This document shows, one piece after another, positions 53,012 to 62,835 of a DNA stretch of 64,000 bases (positions within the stretch are counted from its first letter, which is position 1; each line of letters starts with the position of its first letter). Origin of the DNA: Crateriforma conspicua (GTDB taxonomy: Bacteria > Planctomycetota > Planctomycetia > Pirellulales > Pirellulaceae); the NCBI RefSeq assembly GCF_007752935.1, contig NZ_CP036319.1, forward strand, positions 6,747,155 to 6,811,154. Reading direction: 5' to 3'. Both the position numbers and the translations under genes were made by a program. Under the pieces are notes generated by a model that saw nothing but the letters and a program-made list of their open reading frames with translations, searched no databases and was not told the DNA's origin.

Positions 53012-54457
53012 TCAGTGACCTTGCCGATTTTGAGAAACCCGGGGCGCGTTGAGCCACTGTTCAAGCTCTGATGCCAACGATGCGGCCAGGTCAGAGTGCT
53101 CCGCCAGCAAATTTTGTTGCTCGTTCGGGTCCGCCTGCACATCAAACAGCTCGACAGGCGTTCCATGATAAGCAAGCATTTTCCACCTCCCTCGCTTCAC
53201 CACCTCGGTCGCATAGGGCTTGGGTTTGGGGTAGTGGCGTTGGATGTTTCGATAAAGGTCCAACTGCCAAAACACCGTCCCCCGTTGCTCCGCGGTCGGC
53301 GGGTCTTGGCCCATCATGTGTGATAACAGACTGAGTCCGTCCAGTGTTTCCTGATGATGTGATAGGTCGACTCCTGCCGCTTCACAGAAGGTGGGCAACA
53401 AATCATTGGTGTGACCAAAGGCATCAGATTGACCGGCCGGAATCTTCTCTGGCCACCGCACGATCATCGGCACACGCAGCCCGCCATCATGCAGATCCGT
53501 CTTTCCACCCTTCAAATCGCCGATGTGGCCTTCAAAGGCTGCCCCGTTGTCACTTGTGAACAACACCATCGTGTTGTCCGCGATTCCCAATTGATCAAGT
53601 TTGTCCATGATCGCACCGACCTTGCTATCCATGTGGGCGACCATGGATCGAAATCGGTGCTGGTCATCAGAAATTCCCTCTGCGGCAGTGGCGTTCCAAT
53701 GCGGATCTGAGGCGGGCTCGTAGGGTTTGTGCGGTACCAACCACCACACATTCAGAAAGAATGGATTTGCGTCCTTGGCGAACTGTTCGATCATCTGAAC
53801 CGCATAGTCACCATTGGAATCGGTAAAGTGCTTTGAATGATAGGGATCATTTTTGGAGATACGCCGACCATCGCGCATCAGCACCGTCCCCCCCTGTCGA
53901 AACAGTGTTTTGTCTCGCCCCATTTGGCCTCGCAACGGCTGCTGCTCGATTTGGGTTTGAAAGTGATCAAAACCGTGCTGACGCGGCCCTGGTTGATCTT
54001 TCAAACGTTTTCCCGTGTCATCCACATGCAATCCCCCCAGGTGCCACTTCCCCACATGCGCTGTGTGATAGCCCGCGCGTGACAACAGTTCGGCAATCGT
54101 GATCGCCGATTCGGGCAACCATCGATTGACATCGTTGAAGTGTTTCGTAATTCCAAAACGCAGGGGATACCGACCAGTCAACACGGAAGCACGCGTCGGT
54201 GAACAAACCGCGGATGCCGCGTAAAAGTGGGTGAACTTCCTTCCTTGTTCCGCCAAACGATCAATGTTTGGTGTCCGCACGGCGGGACTACCGAAACAAG
54301 AAAGGTCGCCGTATCCCAAATCGTCGGCCAACAGCAAGATGATATTGGGCCGCGACGAATCGGCACGCGAAACACCGGAATACCCCAAAACAATGACCAG
54401 CAGACACGCTGCCAAGCAAAAGCGTATCCTTTGATCTGATTCAAAATCGATCTTCAT
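53012..54457 (-). CDS. Sulfatase, CxPTR type (481 aa)
   Basis: This is an exported sulfatase. The ATG at 54457 lies 2 bp after the stop of the upstream sulfatase gene, with TTGAAG in front and the signal IRFCLAACLLVIVLGYSGVSRA behind it; the longer frame to 54514 would overlap. Motifs are IILLLADDLGYGDLSCFG, CSPTRASVLTGRYP with formylglycine Cys85, HVGKWHLGGLHV, LNVWWLVPHKPYEPA and VLFTSDNGAAFEGH. The C-terminal block is LFDVQADPNEQQNLLAEH. It is tightly coupled to the upstream sulfatase (54460) and the DUF1080 gene downstream. Two sulfatases in succession with different motifs suggest sequential removal of differently placed sulfates; that is inference. Confidence 0.95.
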   Translation of the reverse strand: MKIDFESDQRIRFCLAACLLVIVLGYSGVSRADSSRPNIILLLADDLGYGDLSCFGSPAVRTPNIDRLAEQGRKFTHFYAASAVCSPTRASVLTGRYPLRFGITKHFNDVNRWLPESAITIAELLSRAGYHTAHVGKWHLGGLHVDDTGKRLKDQPGPRQHGFDHFQTQIEQQPLRGQMGRDKTLFRQGGTVLMRDGRRISKNDPYHSKHFTDSNGDYAVQMIEQFAKDANPFFLNVWWLVPHKPYEPASDPHWNATAAEGISDDQHRFRSMVAHMDSKVGAIMDKLDQLGIADNTMVLFTSDNGAAFEGHIGDLKGGKTDLHDGGLRVPMIVRWPEKIPAGQSDAFGHTNDLLPTFCEAAGVDLSHHQETLDGLSLLSHMMGQDPPTAEQRGTVFWQLDLYRNIQRHYPKPKPYATEVVKRGRWKMLAYHGTPVELFDVQADPNEQQNLLAEHSDLAASLASELEQWLNAPRVSQNRQGH

Positions 54458-54459
54458 CT

Positions 54460-55830
54460 TCAATAGTTCACTTTCCCGCCTCGGACCGGCGCTTGTCGTT
54501 CGTTCTTCCACCACTGATCAGGACCTTCTGTTTCGATCTGCTCCCACACACGAAACAGAGCCTCCTTCATCTCTTCGGTTTTACCAGGATACCGATCCGA
54601 CAGGTCATTTTCTTCTTTCCAATCTTCATCGATTTGATACAGCTGAAACTTTGTCAGCGTTTCATCACCCACCAGCTTCCAGTCACCAATTCGCATCGCG
54701 ACCCGATCAGTGGGAGGTGACACATGGGTCCTCCAAAACAACGGAACCTTTCGCTGTACTGGCTGCCCCGCGAATGCGGGAAGCATGCTAACCCCATCGA
54801 TCGTACGATCGTTTGGCAGCGGAATTCCCGCCACATCTAGCACAGTCGCAAAGATATCGGTCCCAATGACAGGAACATCGCTAACGGTACCGGGCTGAAT
54901 CATACCTGGCCAACGCGCGATTCCCGGAACGCGAATCCCTCCTTCGTGATCACTTCGCTTGCCGCCTCGCAAGCCACCCGTTGTTCCACCAAACGCGGCA
55001 ACCGGCCCGTTGTCTGACGAAAAGATTAGCAATGTGTCTTCTGCTACACCTTCTTCTTCCAGTGCGTTCATCAAGTCCCCGAGCGCAGCATCAAGCTGAG
55101 TGATGTTCCCCATGTAAGTGCTGTTTGCGTGACCCTGGTACAACTTCGAAAACCGCGGCGCAGTAGCGATCGGCGAATGCGGCTCGTGAAACCAAACCGA
55201 CAGTGCGAATGGTTTTGCCTTGTCACGGATTCTCTTCAACCAATCGGTGGCCTCCTGAACAACCAACAACGAGGAAAACCCCTGGATCTCACCCACTGCA
55301 TCTCCGTTGCGGACAAAGTTGGTCGGATTTTTGTGGCTGGGATCCGCATTGTTGTGGGTGGCCATCCAATAGTCGTACCCATGGTCGTCAGGCTGCGGAT
55401 ACTCTGCAGTGTTGAATTGTGGTCTTGAATTCAGATGCCATTTTCCAACATGGCATGTTTCGTAGCCCACCGCTTGCAGCAGTTTCGGATACGTCACCTC
55501 ACTGGAACGCAAATGGGCTTCATGATTTCCGGACAGGTGGCGATAGACACCATTTCGATACGGAGTTCGCCCGGTCAGAATTGCCGCGCGCGATGGCGAA
55601 CAAACCCCACACGCCGAATAGCATTGCGTGAACTTCACACCCTGCGATGCCAAGCGGTCAAGATTGGGTGTTTGAATCAGCTCATGACCATAGGTGGCGG
55701 AATCGCCCCATCCCATGTCGTCCGCTAGGACCACGACAATATTGGGCCGATTCGATCCCGCTTCGACTTCCTTGGCCGATGCGAACGTTGCCACCAGGAA
55801 ACAGCCGATCACGATCACATCGATGCGCAT
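54460..55830 (-). CDS. Sulfatase, CxPSR type (456 aa)
   Basis: This is an exported sulfatase. The ATG at 55830 has a clear AAGGA ribosome-binding site 8 nt upstream and a short signal peptide (IDVIVIGCFLVATFASA). Motifs are IVVVLADDMGWGDSATYG, where the usual Cys is Thr, CSPSRAAILTGRTPYRNG with formylglycine Cys77, HVGKWHLNSRPQF, LSVWFHEPHSPIATAP and IFSSDNGPVAAFGG. GIRVPGIARWPGMIQPG and the LYQIDEDWKEENDLSD block complete it. It stands between the GH29 gene upstream (55 bp) and the next sulfatase (2 bp). The INLWIHEPH stretch of the sulfatase fragment at 1-984 resembles its SVWFHEPHSP, hinting at a common subfamily. Confidence 0.95.
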   Translation of the reverse strand: MRIDVIVIGCFLVATFASAKEVEAGSNRPNIVVVLADDMGWGDSATYGHELIQTPNLDRLASQGVKFTQCYSACGVCSPSRAAILTGRTPYRNGVYRHLSGNHEAHLRSSEVTYPKLLQAVGYETCHVGKWHLNSRPQFNTAEYPQPDDHGYDYWMATHNNADPSHKNPTNFVRNGDAVGEIQGFSSLLVVQEATDWLKRIRDKAKPFALSVWFHEPHSPIATAPRFSKLYQGHANSTYMGNITQLDAALGDLMNALEEEGVAEDTLLIFSSDNGPVAAFGGTTGGLRGGKRSDHEGGIRVPGIARWPGMIQPGTVSDVPVIGTDIFATVLDVAGIPLPNDRTIDGVSMLPAFAGQPVQRKVPLFWRTHVSPPTDRVAMRIGDWKLVGDETLTKFQLYQIDEDWKEENDLSDRYPGKTEEMKEALFRVWEQIETEGPDQWWKNERQAPVRGGKVNY

Positions 55831-55885
55831 CGTCTTGTCCTTATCGCGAAAAGAGCACTAAAGAAAACCATTGCCATGCGCACCA

Positions 55886-57391
55886 TCAATCTAGACTCAG
55901 GGCGAACCCAACCACCATGGAGTCCGGCATTTCATCGGGCAAACGAATTGTCAGCCCGTTGATCGAACGCTCCCACCGAATGACTTCATCGCTGCCCAGC
56001 ATCCTTATTCCGGTGATGGACTGATCCAATAGACCGTTACTGGAAAGCGTTTTGATCAAAATATCTTCCGTCGGACGCGCCAGCACAAATGCATACAATG
56101 TCGCGTCTTTCGTGGTGAAGCGTATATCTTGCTGAGAGAAGTCCCGTCGGTTCTCGCCCTGACGCCCGTCTTTGATCTTTAACGGACCCTCACCGAAGAC
56201 CTTCCAGGGTCGTGTGCCGTAAATCCCTTGCCCATTGACTTTTAGAAAGTCACCGAATGCGGTCAAATATTCTGCTTGGCTTTCCGGGATAGTGCCATCA
56301 CCCTTTAATGCGATGTTCAACATCACCACGCCGTTCTTGCTGATCGCGTCCACCGAATTACCAACCATGACCGGGATGCTCATCCGGTTTACAGCGGTCG
56401 CTCGATAGAACCATCCGCCTGATAAATCAGTCGCCCAAATCCATGGCTCCGGTTTGATCTCCCCTGCACCACCACGTTCCAGGTTGTATGTAAATGCCGA
56501 TCGATCCACTTTCGCGTCTTTAAACGACAGCACGACGGTCTGCTTCCCGCCGTTTTGTCGTCGATCACGATTCAAGTAGTTTGTAAACAACTGGATCCCT
56601 AAACCGTTGCCCCCATCGATCTTCGGATACGGCGAATCGTTATTGAACATGTCCGGATCATATTTTTCGATAATCTCCCAACACCGGTCGTACCAATGCT
56701 GATTCCAGCTATCTTGCGTCGCATAGCCCTGCGGATCGTAGTCCATGTTGAACAAAGCCCACTCCGCGGTCCCAGGCGTTTGGTACTTCCTGGCATTCGC
56801 GAAAAAACGTGGTGACCAGTAGAGATGCGTCGACACGCCGAATTTAAGTCCATGCTTCCGTGCCGCAGCCTTCCATTCTTTCAAAGTATCTCGTCGCGGC
56901 CCCATCTTGACCGAATTCCATGGGTGTGAGGAGTCATACATGTCGAAGTTGTCGTGGTGACAGGCAACGGGCATGATGAACCTGGCCCCGTTTTCTTTGA
57001 CGAACTGCACGATCGCATCGGGATCCCAACTCTCAGCCTTGAACAGCGGAATCAGGTCTTCGTAGCCAAACTCCTCCAACGGCCCGTATCGCTCAATGTG
57101 CCACTTTGTCAAAGTTTCACTCATGCCCATCTCTTCGTCGGCCATTCCATCAGGCGGTGGCGAATACATGCGACGCCCATAGTGCGATCCATCATTGGGC
57201 CGATTTTCGTCGGCGGCCGATGAGATTCCCCAATGGAACCAGACGCCGATTTTCCCGTCGACAAACCACTGTGGCACCTCGTAGTGCTCTGCTAGCGATT
57301 CCCAAGTCGGCTCGATTTCCTGGGCCGCGACTGAATCCGCCAAGATCCCAAAACTGAATACACAACAAAGAAGAAAGATATTTCGAATCAT
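55886..57391 (-). CDS. Alpha-L-fucosidase, GH29, second subtype (501 aa)
   Basis: This is an exported GH29 enzyme (signal MIRNIFLLCCVFSFGILADSV). It differs from the three at 1050-5789 and resembles the GH29 half of the neighbouring fusion: PQWFVDGKIGVWFHWGISS, an insert rich in PPPDGMADEEMG, FGYEDLIPLFKAESWDPD, CHHDNFDMYDSSHPWNSVKMGPRRD and HGLKFGVSTHLYWS. The likely nucleophile is Asp252 in DPDMFNNDSPY, where the usual W-x-D-G reads F-N-N-D-S. LNIALKGDGTIPESQ closes the barrel, and a C-terminal beta domain runs to the end (RPTEDILIKTLSS). It lies 67 bp downstream of the fusion gene. The altered nucleophile context may mean a different alpha-L-sugar. Confidence 0.9.
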   Translation of the reverse strand: MIRNIFLLCCVFSFGILADSVAAQEIEPTWESLAEHYEVPQWFVDGKIGVWFHWGISSAADENRPNDGSHYGRRMYSPPPDGMADEEMGMSETLTKWHIERYGPLEEFGYEDLIPLFKAESWDPDAIVQFVKENGARFIMPVACHHDNFDMYDSSHPWNSVKMGPRRDTLKEWKAAARKHGLKFGVSTHLYWSPRFFANARKYQTPGTAEWALFNMDYDPQGYATQDSWNQHWYDRCWEIIEKYDPDMFNNDSPYPKIDGGNGLGIQLFTNYLNRDRRQNGGKQTVVLSFKDAKVDRSAFTYNLERGGAGEIKPEPWIWATDLSGGWFYRATAVNRMSIPVMVGNSVDAISKNGVVMLNIALKGDGTIPESQAEYLTAFGDFLKVNGQGIYGTRPWKVFGEGPLKIKDGRQGENRRDFSQQDIRFTTKDATLYAFVLARPTEDILIKTLSSNGLLDQSITGIRMLGSDEVIRWERSINGLTIRLPDEMPDSMVVGFALSLD

Positions 57392-57458
57392 GTTTCGATC
57401 GTTATGAGAGGCTAGCGAAACTCAACCGGTCGGTTCATCGGACCGGTTTTGCGGCACG

Positions 57459-60400
57459 TTATTCAAACTCAACGGACAGTTCCTGAAAGGCAGTGTTTTC
57501 CCCTCCGCCAGTCGTCGTGATCGGTGCGACCGCCCAGACGATCCAGCGGAACTTTCCGAGCGTCGTTTCGTCGGACGAACGCAGTGACGCGGCGGTGAAC
57601 TTTCCGATGGCTTGGCCTGACGTATCGATCTTCCCCAGCGGGACAAATTGACGGAGATCCCAACCCGGATCGGTCGAGGCGTCACTGCCAAACAGTGCGA
57701 TACGTTGATGCCCACGAAAGCCACGCTGGTTGTGCGACCAACTCGTAATCGACGAAATGGAATGCACGGCCCCAAGATCCAACTTGTACGCCCCGTTGCG
57801 CACTCCGTTCTTGAAAACGGGTCCAAACCCTTCCTCTAGCTTGCCATCTGTCAATAAAGCCACCGGGTCGTTGCTCGTCATGTGATTCGTTGTGATCACC
57901 GCATCACAGACCTTTGGAACGAGTTTTTGAAAGCCTTCTGGGCTATTCGCCGTCTCGATCACAACCGATGTCCCCGGAAGATTTTGAATTTCCGATAGAT
58001 CATGGCCTTCCAGATCGACTTTCCTTGTCCCCTTCAACGCTTCATCCGCGTCATTTTGAATGACATTGGGAACATGCTGGTTGCGGATGGTAACGATTTC
58101 AAATGCCCATGCGTATCGACTGATCCCAGAATCATCTGGCGGAACGATTCTCAACCCCTGGGGCGTCATGCTCCAGGACACATTCGCATCGGCACCGAGC
58201 AAACGCACCGACCGCACTTCATCGGACTTCCAGCCTGCGGTCCCCACGATCTTGAAAGGTTCCGAAGGTTCCTCCATCTTGATGGCATAAAGATTGTTCC
58301 CCTTCGTCGTAAATACCAGACGTTCGTCTCCTTGATCACTGACCTTCCAGTATCGCGAGCCATAGATTGCATCTCCATTAATTTTTAGCCACTGCCCCAT
58401 CGCCCGAAGACGCTCGACCTGTTCGGGAACCAGCGTCCCATCACCCTTGGGTCCGATATTGATCAAAAAGTTCCCGTTCCGGCTGACCACCTCGACCAAT
58501 TCATGGATGACGCTTTCAACCGTTCGATAACGATCCCCTTCCAAATATCCAAAGGAAGAACCGAACGTGGTGCAGCTTTGCCATTTCGGCCCGATCACCT
58601 TTAGCTTCAGGTTGTCCTTTTCCAAACATCCCACGCCGGCAGGCCAATTCGGATTGCCACCCTTGTTGTTGCAATACACTTGCTGCCCACGGTCCGCGGC
58701 GTCATTCATGAAATCAGTGATCATGCGACGCATCTGATCGTCGAGGTACTTGATTTCCGGCTTCATCCTCCCGCTACGAACTTGGTTCCCATCACGCGTG
58801 TAGATCGGAAAGTCATCAACCCACAACATATCTGGGTGATACTTTTCTTGGATCTCCTTCCACCTTGCAACGTAGTCGTCCACAAACGCCTTGCTGTAGG
58901 AAAACGGACCGTATAACGACGCAGCCTGGGGCATTCGCCGTATTTCTTCGGCAATATCCTCACGTGGCTCACTGTGAACGACATACTTCTCTTGTGCAAA
59001 GAACCCGGTGTGTCGCTCGCGATGATACGAGGGAGCGTATTTCAACCCATGTTGACGCAGCGCTTTGCCAAGATCACCAACCAAATCTCGCTTCGGCCCC
59101 ATTTCGACAGCATTCCAGGGCGTCAGATCCGAATCCCAGTTTGCCCATCCGTCATGATGCTCTGCGGTGAAAACCACGTATTTTGCGCCGACTTCTTCAA
59201 AGAGCTGGGCCCATTGGTCTGGGTCCCACTTTTCCGCTTTGAACTCTGGGACAATGTCCTTGTATCCAAACTCCGGAGGTTTTTCCCCCCATCGTTCTTG
59301 CATGTAGGGGTAATAATGCCCTGGGTCCTCGTACAGCAACTTCGGAACATGTTCCGCATAGCCCCGACTTCCTTTGCGATAACCGACTTCACTGTAGGGT
59401 CCCCAATGGATAAAAATTCCAATTTTCCCATCGTCGAACCACTCTGGAACAGGCATTTTCTGTAACGCTTCCCAAGATCCATCGTACGGACGCTTCATCG
59501 GCCCCGTTGCAGCGACACCTGTCTTTGCCGCGTTCGAGACAACCAATTCGGATTTCGCATTCTTCTTGCGTTTGGGTTGCCAATTTGTCTTTTTCCAGAG
59601 ATCAATTTCTGCGTCATTGGACTGCGGCTGACCTGGAGTACTGCGTCCCTTTGCGACGTAAGACTCAAGTAGCGTCAGGAGTTCCTTGGCTTTGTCCGGA
59701 TACTGTTCGATAACATTGTGGCGTTCGCCGAAATCTTCGTTAATGCGGTAGAGTTGCATTTCCGGTAGACCGGCTTTGATCGCGGCCACTCCGACCGGAG
59801 CGGTCCAGCCACCCGAACCAGGCGCGAGCAGCAATTTCCAGCCACCCTGCCGAATCGAAAAGTGTCCCGCAATCGAATGATGCACCACCGATGTGCGTAC
59901 ATTTTTTCCCGGACGGTCCAACATTGCGTTCAGGAAGCTGATACTGTCTTCTGCCACGTCGTCCGATAGATCCACGGAGAAGTATTCAGCAAAGGTGGCC
60001 ATGATGTCCGTCAAACAAACCAATTGATCTGATGTCGACGACGGTTTGATGACTCCGGGCCATCGAACGATGAATGGCACGCGGTGTCCGCCTTCCCATA
60101 GATCAGCTTTCGATCCCCGAAAATCGGCACTAGGAAAGTGACCTTGAGCCTGTAGATCCGGAATCTTTGCGATGCGTGAGGTTCCGTTGTCCGTGCTAAA
60201 AATGACAATCGTGTCGTCGCTTAGGTGATTGCGTTCCAAAGCCTTCAAGACTTCCGCCACCGCACCGTCCGTCTGCGCCACAAAATCGCTGTATGGCCCC
60301 ATGCCGCCTTTGCCTTCCCATTCTGCGGCGGGCACGATCGGTGAATGCGGCGAATTTAAAGGAAGGTACAAAAAGAACGGCTTCCCAGATTCAGAATCCG

Positions 60401-61076
60401 ACGCGTGCGCATCGATATACTGAACGACCTCTTCGGTTAATCTCGGCAACATCTCGACGACATCAATCTCTTCGATGATTCGGTCGTCGCGGACCAGGCT
60501 GCTCATCGATCTTGAATGATGAAAACCAAGAAATGTATCGAACCCGCGTGTGATAGGACCGTCAGGAATGTGCGTCCCGACGGGAACCGGAGCAGCGTAT
60601 CGACTTTCGGCCTGATTGGGCTGGACGTTCTTCAGGCCCTCAGGAACTTGATAGTGATATTCCAGATGCCATTTTCCGAAAATGGCGGTTTGATATCCTT
60701 GTCGGCGAAACAGCGACGCAAGGGTGACACGATCATCTGCGATCAGTGGCTCTCCGCCACCGGTCAAGACGCCACGCTGCAAACGCGATCGCCAACTGTA
60801 TCGCCCGGTCAGCAAGGAATACCGCGATGGCGAGCACACCGATGAACTGGTATGCGCATCGGTAAAGACTTTTCCCTCTGCCGCCAATTGATTCAAAGCG
60901 GGCGTCGGGATCTTACTGCGTTCCGGGTTCAGTGCTTCGATTTCCCCATAGCCCATATCATCTGCAAAGATGAAGACCACATTGGGCCGCGCGGTTGGCT
61001 CACCACAAATGCCTCCACCGGCACCGCAGTTCCCAAGAAGCACAAAAACCGCCAAAATCGCCGACTTATTCGTCAT
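57459..61076 (-). CDS. Sulfatase-GH29 fucosidase-discoidin-like fusion protein (1205 aa)
   Basis: This single frame encodes two enzymes. The ATG at 61076 (2 bp after the upstream stop) opens a signal peptide (NKSAILAVFVLLGNCGA). The sulfatase part, about 30-483, has VVFIFADDMGYGEIEALN, CSPSRYSLLTGRYS with formylglycine Cys81, IFGKWHLEYHY, LNSPHSPIVPAAEW and IFSTDNGTSRIAK. A basic linker (about 495-530, with KRKKNAK) follows. The GH29 part, about 540-905, has PEWFDDGKIGIFIHWGPYS, FTAEHHDGWANWDSDLTPW and DMLWVDDFPIY, in which Asp754 is the likely nucleophile, then LINIGPKGDGTLVPEQ. The last 155 residues resemble a discoidin/F5-8C binding domain (YKLDLGAVHSISSITSWSH). Desulfation and fucose release from the same chain end is the obvious reading. 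Confidence 0.93.
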   Translation of the reverse strand: MTNKSAILAVFVLLGNCGAGGGICGEPTARPNVVFIFADDMGYGEIEALNPERSKIPTPALNQLAAEGKVFTDAHTSSSVCSPSRYSLLTGRYSWRSRLQRGVLTGGGEPLIADDRVTLASLFRRQGYQTAIFGKWHLEYHYQVPEGLKNVQPNQAESRYAAPVPVGTHIPDGPITRGFDTFLGFHHSRSMSSLVRDDRIIEEIDVVEMLPRLTEEVVQYIDAHASDSESGKPFFLYLPLNSPHSPIVPAAEWEGKGGMGPYSDFVAQTDGAVAEVLKALERNHLSDDTIVIFSTDNGTSRIAKIPDLQAQGHFPSADFRGSKADLWEGGHRVPFIVRWPGVIKPSSTSDQLVCLTDIMATFAEYFSVDLSDDVAEDSISFLNAMLDRPGKNVRTSVVHHSIAGHFSIRQGGWKLLLAPGSGGWTAPVGVAAIKAGLPEMQLYRINEDFGERHNVIEQYPDKAKELLTLLESYVAKGRSTPGQPQSNDAEIDLWKKTNWQPKRKKNAKSELVVSNAAKTGVAATGPMKRPYDGSWEALQKMPVPEWFDDGKIGIFIHWGPYSEVGYRKGSRGYAEHVPKLLYEDPGHYYPYMQERWGEKPPEFGYKDIVPEFKAEKWDPDQWAQLFEEVGAKYVVFTAEHHDGWANWDSDLTPWNAVEMGPKRDLVGDLGKALRQHGLKYAPSYHRERHTGFFAQEKYVVHSEPREDIAEEIRRMPQAASLYGPFSYSKAFVDDYVARWKEIQEKYHPDMLWVDDFPIYTRDGNQVRSGRMKPEIKYLDDQMRRMITDFMNDAADRGQQVYCNNKGGNPNWPAGVGCLEKDNLKLKVIGPKWQSCTTFGSSFGYLEGDRYRTVESVIHELVEVVSRNGNFLINIGPKGDGTLVPEQVERLRAMGQWLKINGDAIYGSRYWKVSDQGDERLVFTTKGNNLYAIKMEEPSEPFKIVGTAGWKSDEVRSVRLLGADANVSWSMTPQGLRIVPPDDSGISRYAWAFEIVTIRNQHVPNVIQNDADEALKGTRKVDLEGHDLSEIQNLPGTSVVIETANSPEGFQKLVPKVCDAVITTNHMTSNDPVALLTDGKLEEGFGPVFKNGVRNGAYKLDLGAVHSISSITSWSHNQRGFRGHQRIALFGSDASTDPGWDLRQFVPLGKIDTSGQAIGKFTAASLRSSDETTLGKFRWIVWAVAPITTTGGGENTAFQELSVEFE

Positions 61077-61078
61077 CT

Positions 61079-62827
61079 TCAAAGCGCCTTTACCTCGGTG
61101 AAGTAGGCACCGCCGGCTTCACCGTTTTCATCAAACAGATAGGTTGTCAATTCTGTGGGACCCGCCGGAAGACCCAGCTCAAAAACGACTTTCAAGCGAT
61201 CCGATTTGACGGGCAACTCCTTGACCATGCCCGCAATTTCAATCCTCGCGAGTTCACCCACGACAGGCTTGTTCGTCTGCTTCGGAAATTGGCGAAGCGT
61301 GATCCGATAACGTCCGGCCTTCTTCACCCTCAGCATCCATGGCCCGGTGACCTTGGGCAATCGCTTGATTGCATTGAAATTCCAGGGCGGGTTTCCGCTG
61401 GCCATTCGCCAATCCTGGGAACAAAGTATCGTCGGATTCTCAGCATCACTTCCGATGTCAATCCTAACCGGCGTCAACCGGGGCGATATCGTATTCCAGT
61501 ACTTTTGATACTTCGTTCGTAGTTTTGCGATGACATCAGGATGCATCTTTGCCAGATCCGTTCGCTGCGCAGGATCCGCCTGTATGTCAAAGAGGCGTTC
61601 ACCGCCGGAATTCACCAGCCGCCAGCGTTCCGTCATCACAACGCTAAAGTGAAATGGCTGAGGCGGAAATTCCTTCGCATACGCTCCACCGAGGAACTGT
61701 TCCACCAGGTGGTCACGCGGCCATGGTTCGACAGAGCCCCGCAATAATGGAACCAGCGAAGTCCCATCGGTCCGGATATCGTCGGGTATTGGAATCCCGC
61801 ACAGATCCGCCAGCGTGGGCAGCACATCAAGGTGCGCGGCCAAAGTATCGATATCCCTTCCTCCGACCAGCCTCCCTTTCGGCCAATGCATAAAAAATGG
61901 GACACGATGGCCACCGTCGTAAAGCGATGATTTCTTGCCTCGCATCCCGGCGTTGTATCCCCGACTTGGCTCCGAATCCAATCCGCGAAAACTCCCACCC
62001 GCGGCCGTCCCGTTGTCGGTCATGAAGATCAGTATCGTATTCTCATTCAAACCGAGCTCCACAAGCCGGTCTCGCAGTCGCCCCATATTGTGATCAATGT
62101 TGGCGATCATTCCGTAGAAATTCGCATTGGCAACGTCTTTTCGCCTCGCATAGGGCTCGGCCCACTTTTGGTCCACACGATAGGGTCCATGCGGTGCATT
62201 CGTTGCTAGATAGAGAAAAAACCGCTTGTCTTGGTTGTCTTCGATGAAGCGAAGCCCTTCTTGGAACCAAACATCCGTGCAATAGCCGTCGAACTTTTCA
62301 AAGTTACCGTTGCGTTCGTAGACATCGTCGAAATAGTCGTTGCCCCAATAATCCGATGCTTGCCCCACGCCACCACACCGGTGCCACACCACATGCTGGA
62401 AACCGCGGTCCTGCGGGCGATGCGGCGCGTTGTCGCCGAGATGCCATTTGCCAATCATCGCTGTGGCATAGCCTGCACTTGAAAACAAGTCACCGAGCGT
62501 CTTCTGATCCCGGTGCATCATCGTGCGTCCCGAACTGGTTCGAAACGCACCGGTGTACCCCGCATAGTTGCCAGTCATCAGCGATGCACGCGTCGGCGTG
62601 CAAAAGGGACTGACGTGGAAATCCGTGAAACGAATCGATTCGCGATACAGCGTATCGAGATTCGGCGTTTGAAGAATCGGATTGCCATGGCATGACAGAT
62701 CGCCATAACCTTGGTCATCCGTCATGACGAGTATAACGTTCGGTGGGTCCATTGGGATACCCGCGCGGGCCGGAATACCGAGATGGGTCAGCAGCAGAAA
62801 GATGATCACGATCATTCGAGGCGCCAT
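61079..62827 (-). CDS. Sulfatase with C-terminal beta domain, CxPTR type (582 aa)
   Basis: This is an exported sulfatase. ATG 62827 is preferred to the GTG at 62830 because GAGGAA, overlapping the stop of the upstream gene, lies about 5 nt in front. The signal is RMIVIIFLLLTHLGIPARA. Motifs are VILVMTDDQGYGDLSCHGN, CTPTRASLMTGNYAGYTG with formylglycine Cys76, MIGKWHLGDNAPHRP, ATNAPHGPYRVDQKW and IFMTDNGTAAGGSF. Residues about 450-582 add a beta domain (PWMLRVKKAGRYRITLRQFP, LELGLPAGPTELTTYLFDE) seen in several planctomycete arylsulfatases and perhaps used for binding. It resembles the sulfatase at 26384. The fusion gene begins 2 bp after its stop. Confidence 0.95.
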   Translation of the reverse strand: MAPRMIVIIFLLLTHLGIPARAGIPMDPPNVILVMTDDQGYGDLSCHGNPILQTPNLDTLYRESIRFTDFHVSPFCTPTRASLMTGNYAGYTGAFRTSSGRTMMHRDQKTLGDLFSSAGYATAMIGKWHLGDNAPHRPQDRGFQHVVWHRCGGVGQASDYWGNDYFDDVYERNGNFEKFDGYCTDVWFQEGLRFIEDNQDKRFFLYLATNAPHGPYRVDQKWAEPYARRKDVANANFYGMIANIDHNMGRLRDRLVELGLNENTILIFMTDNGTAAGGSFRGLDSEPSRGYNAGMRGKKSSLYDGGHRVPFFMHWPKGRLVGGRDIDTLAAHLDVLPTLADLCGIPIPDDIRTDGTSLVPLLRGSVEPWPRDHLVEQFLGGAYAKEFPPQPFHFSVVMTERWRLVNSGGERLFDIQADPAQRTDLAKMHPDVIAKLRTKYQKYWNTISPRLTPVRIDIGSDAENPTILCSQDWRMASGNPPWNFNAIKRLPKVTGPWMLRVKKAGRYRITLRQFPKQTNKPVVGELARIEIAGMVKELPVKSDRLKVVFELGLPAGPTELTTYLFDENGEAGGAYFTEVKAL

Positions 62828-62835
62828 CACGTTCC

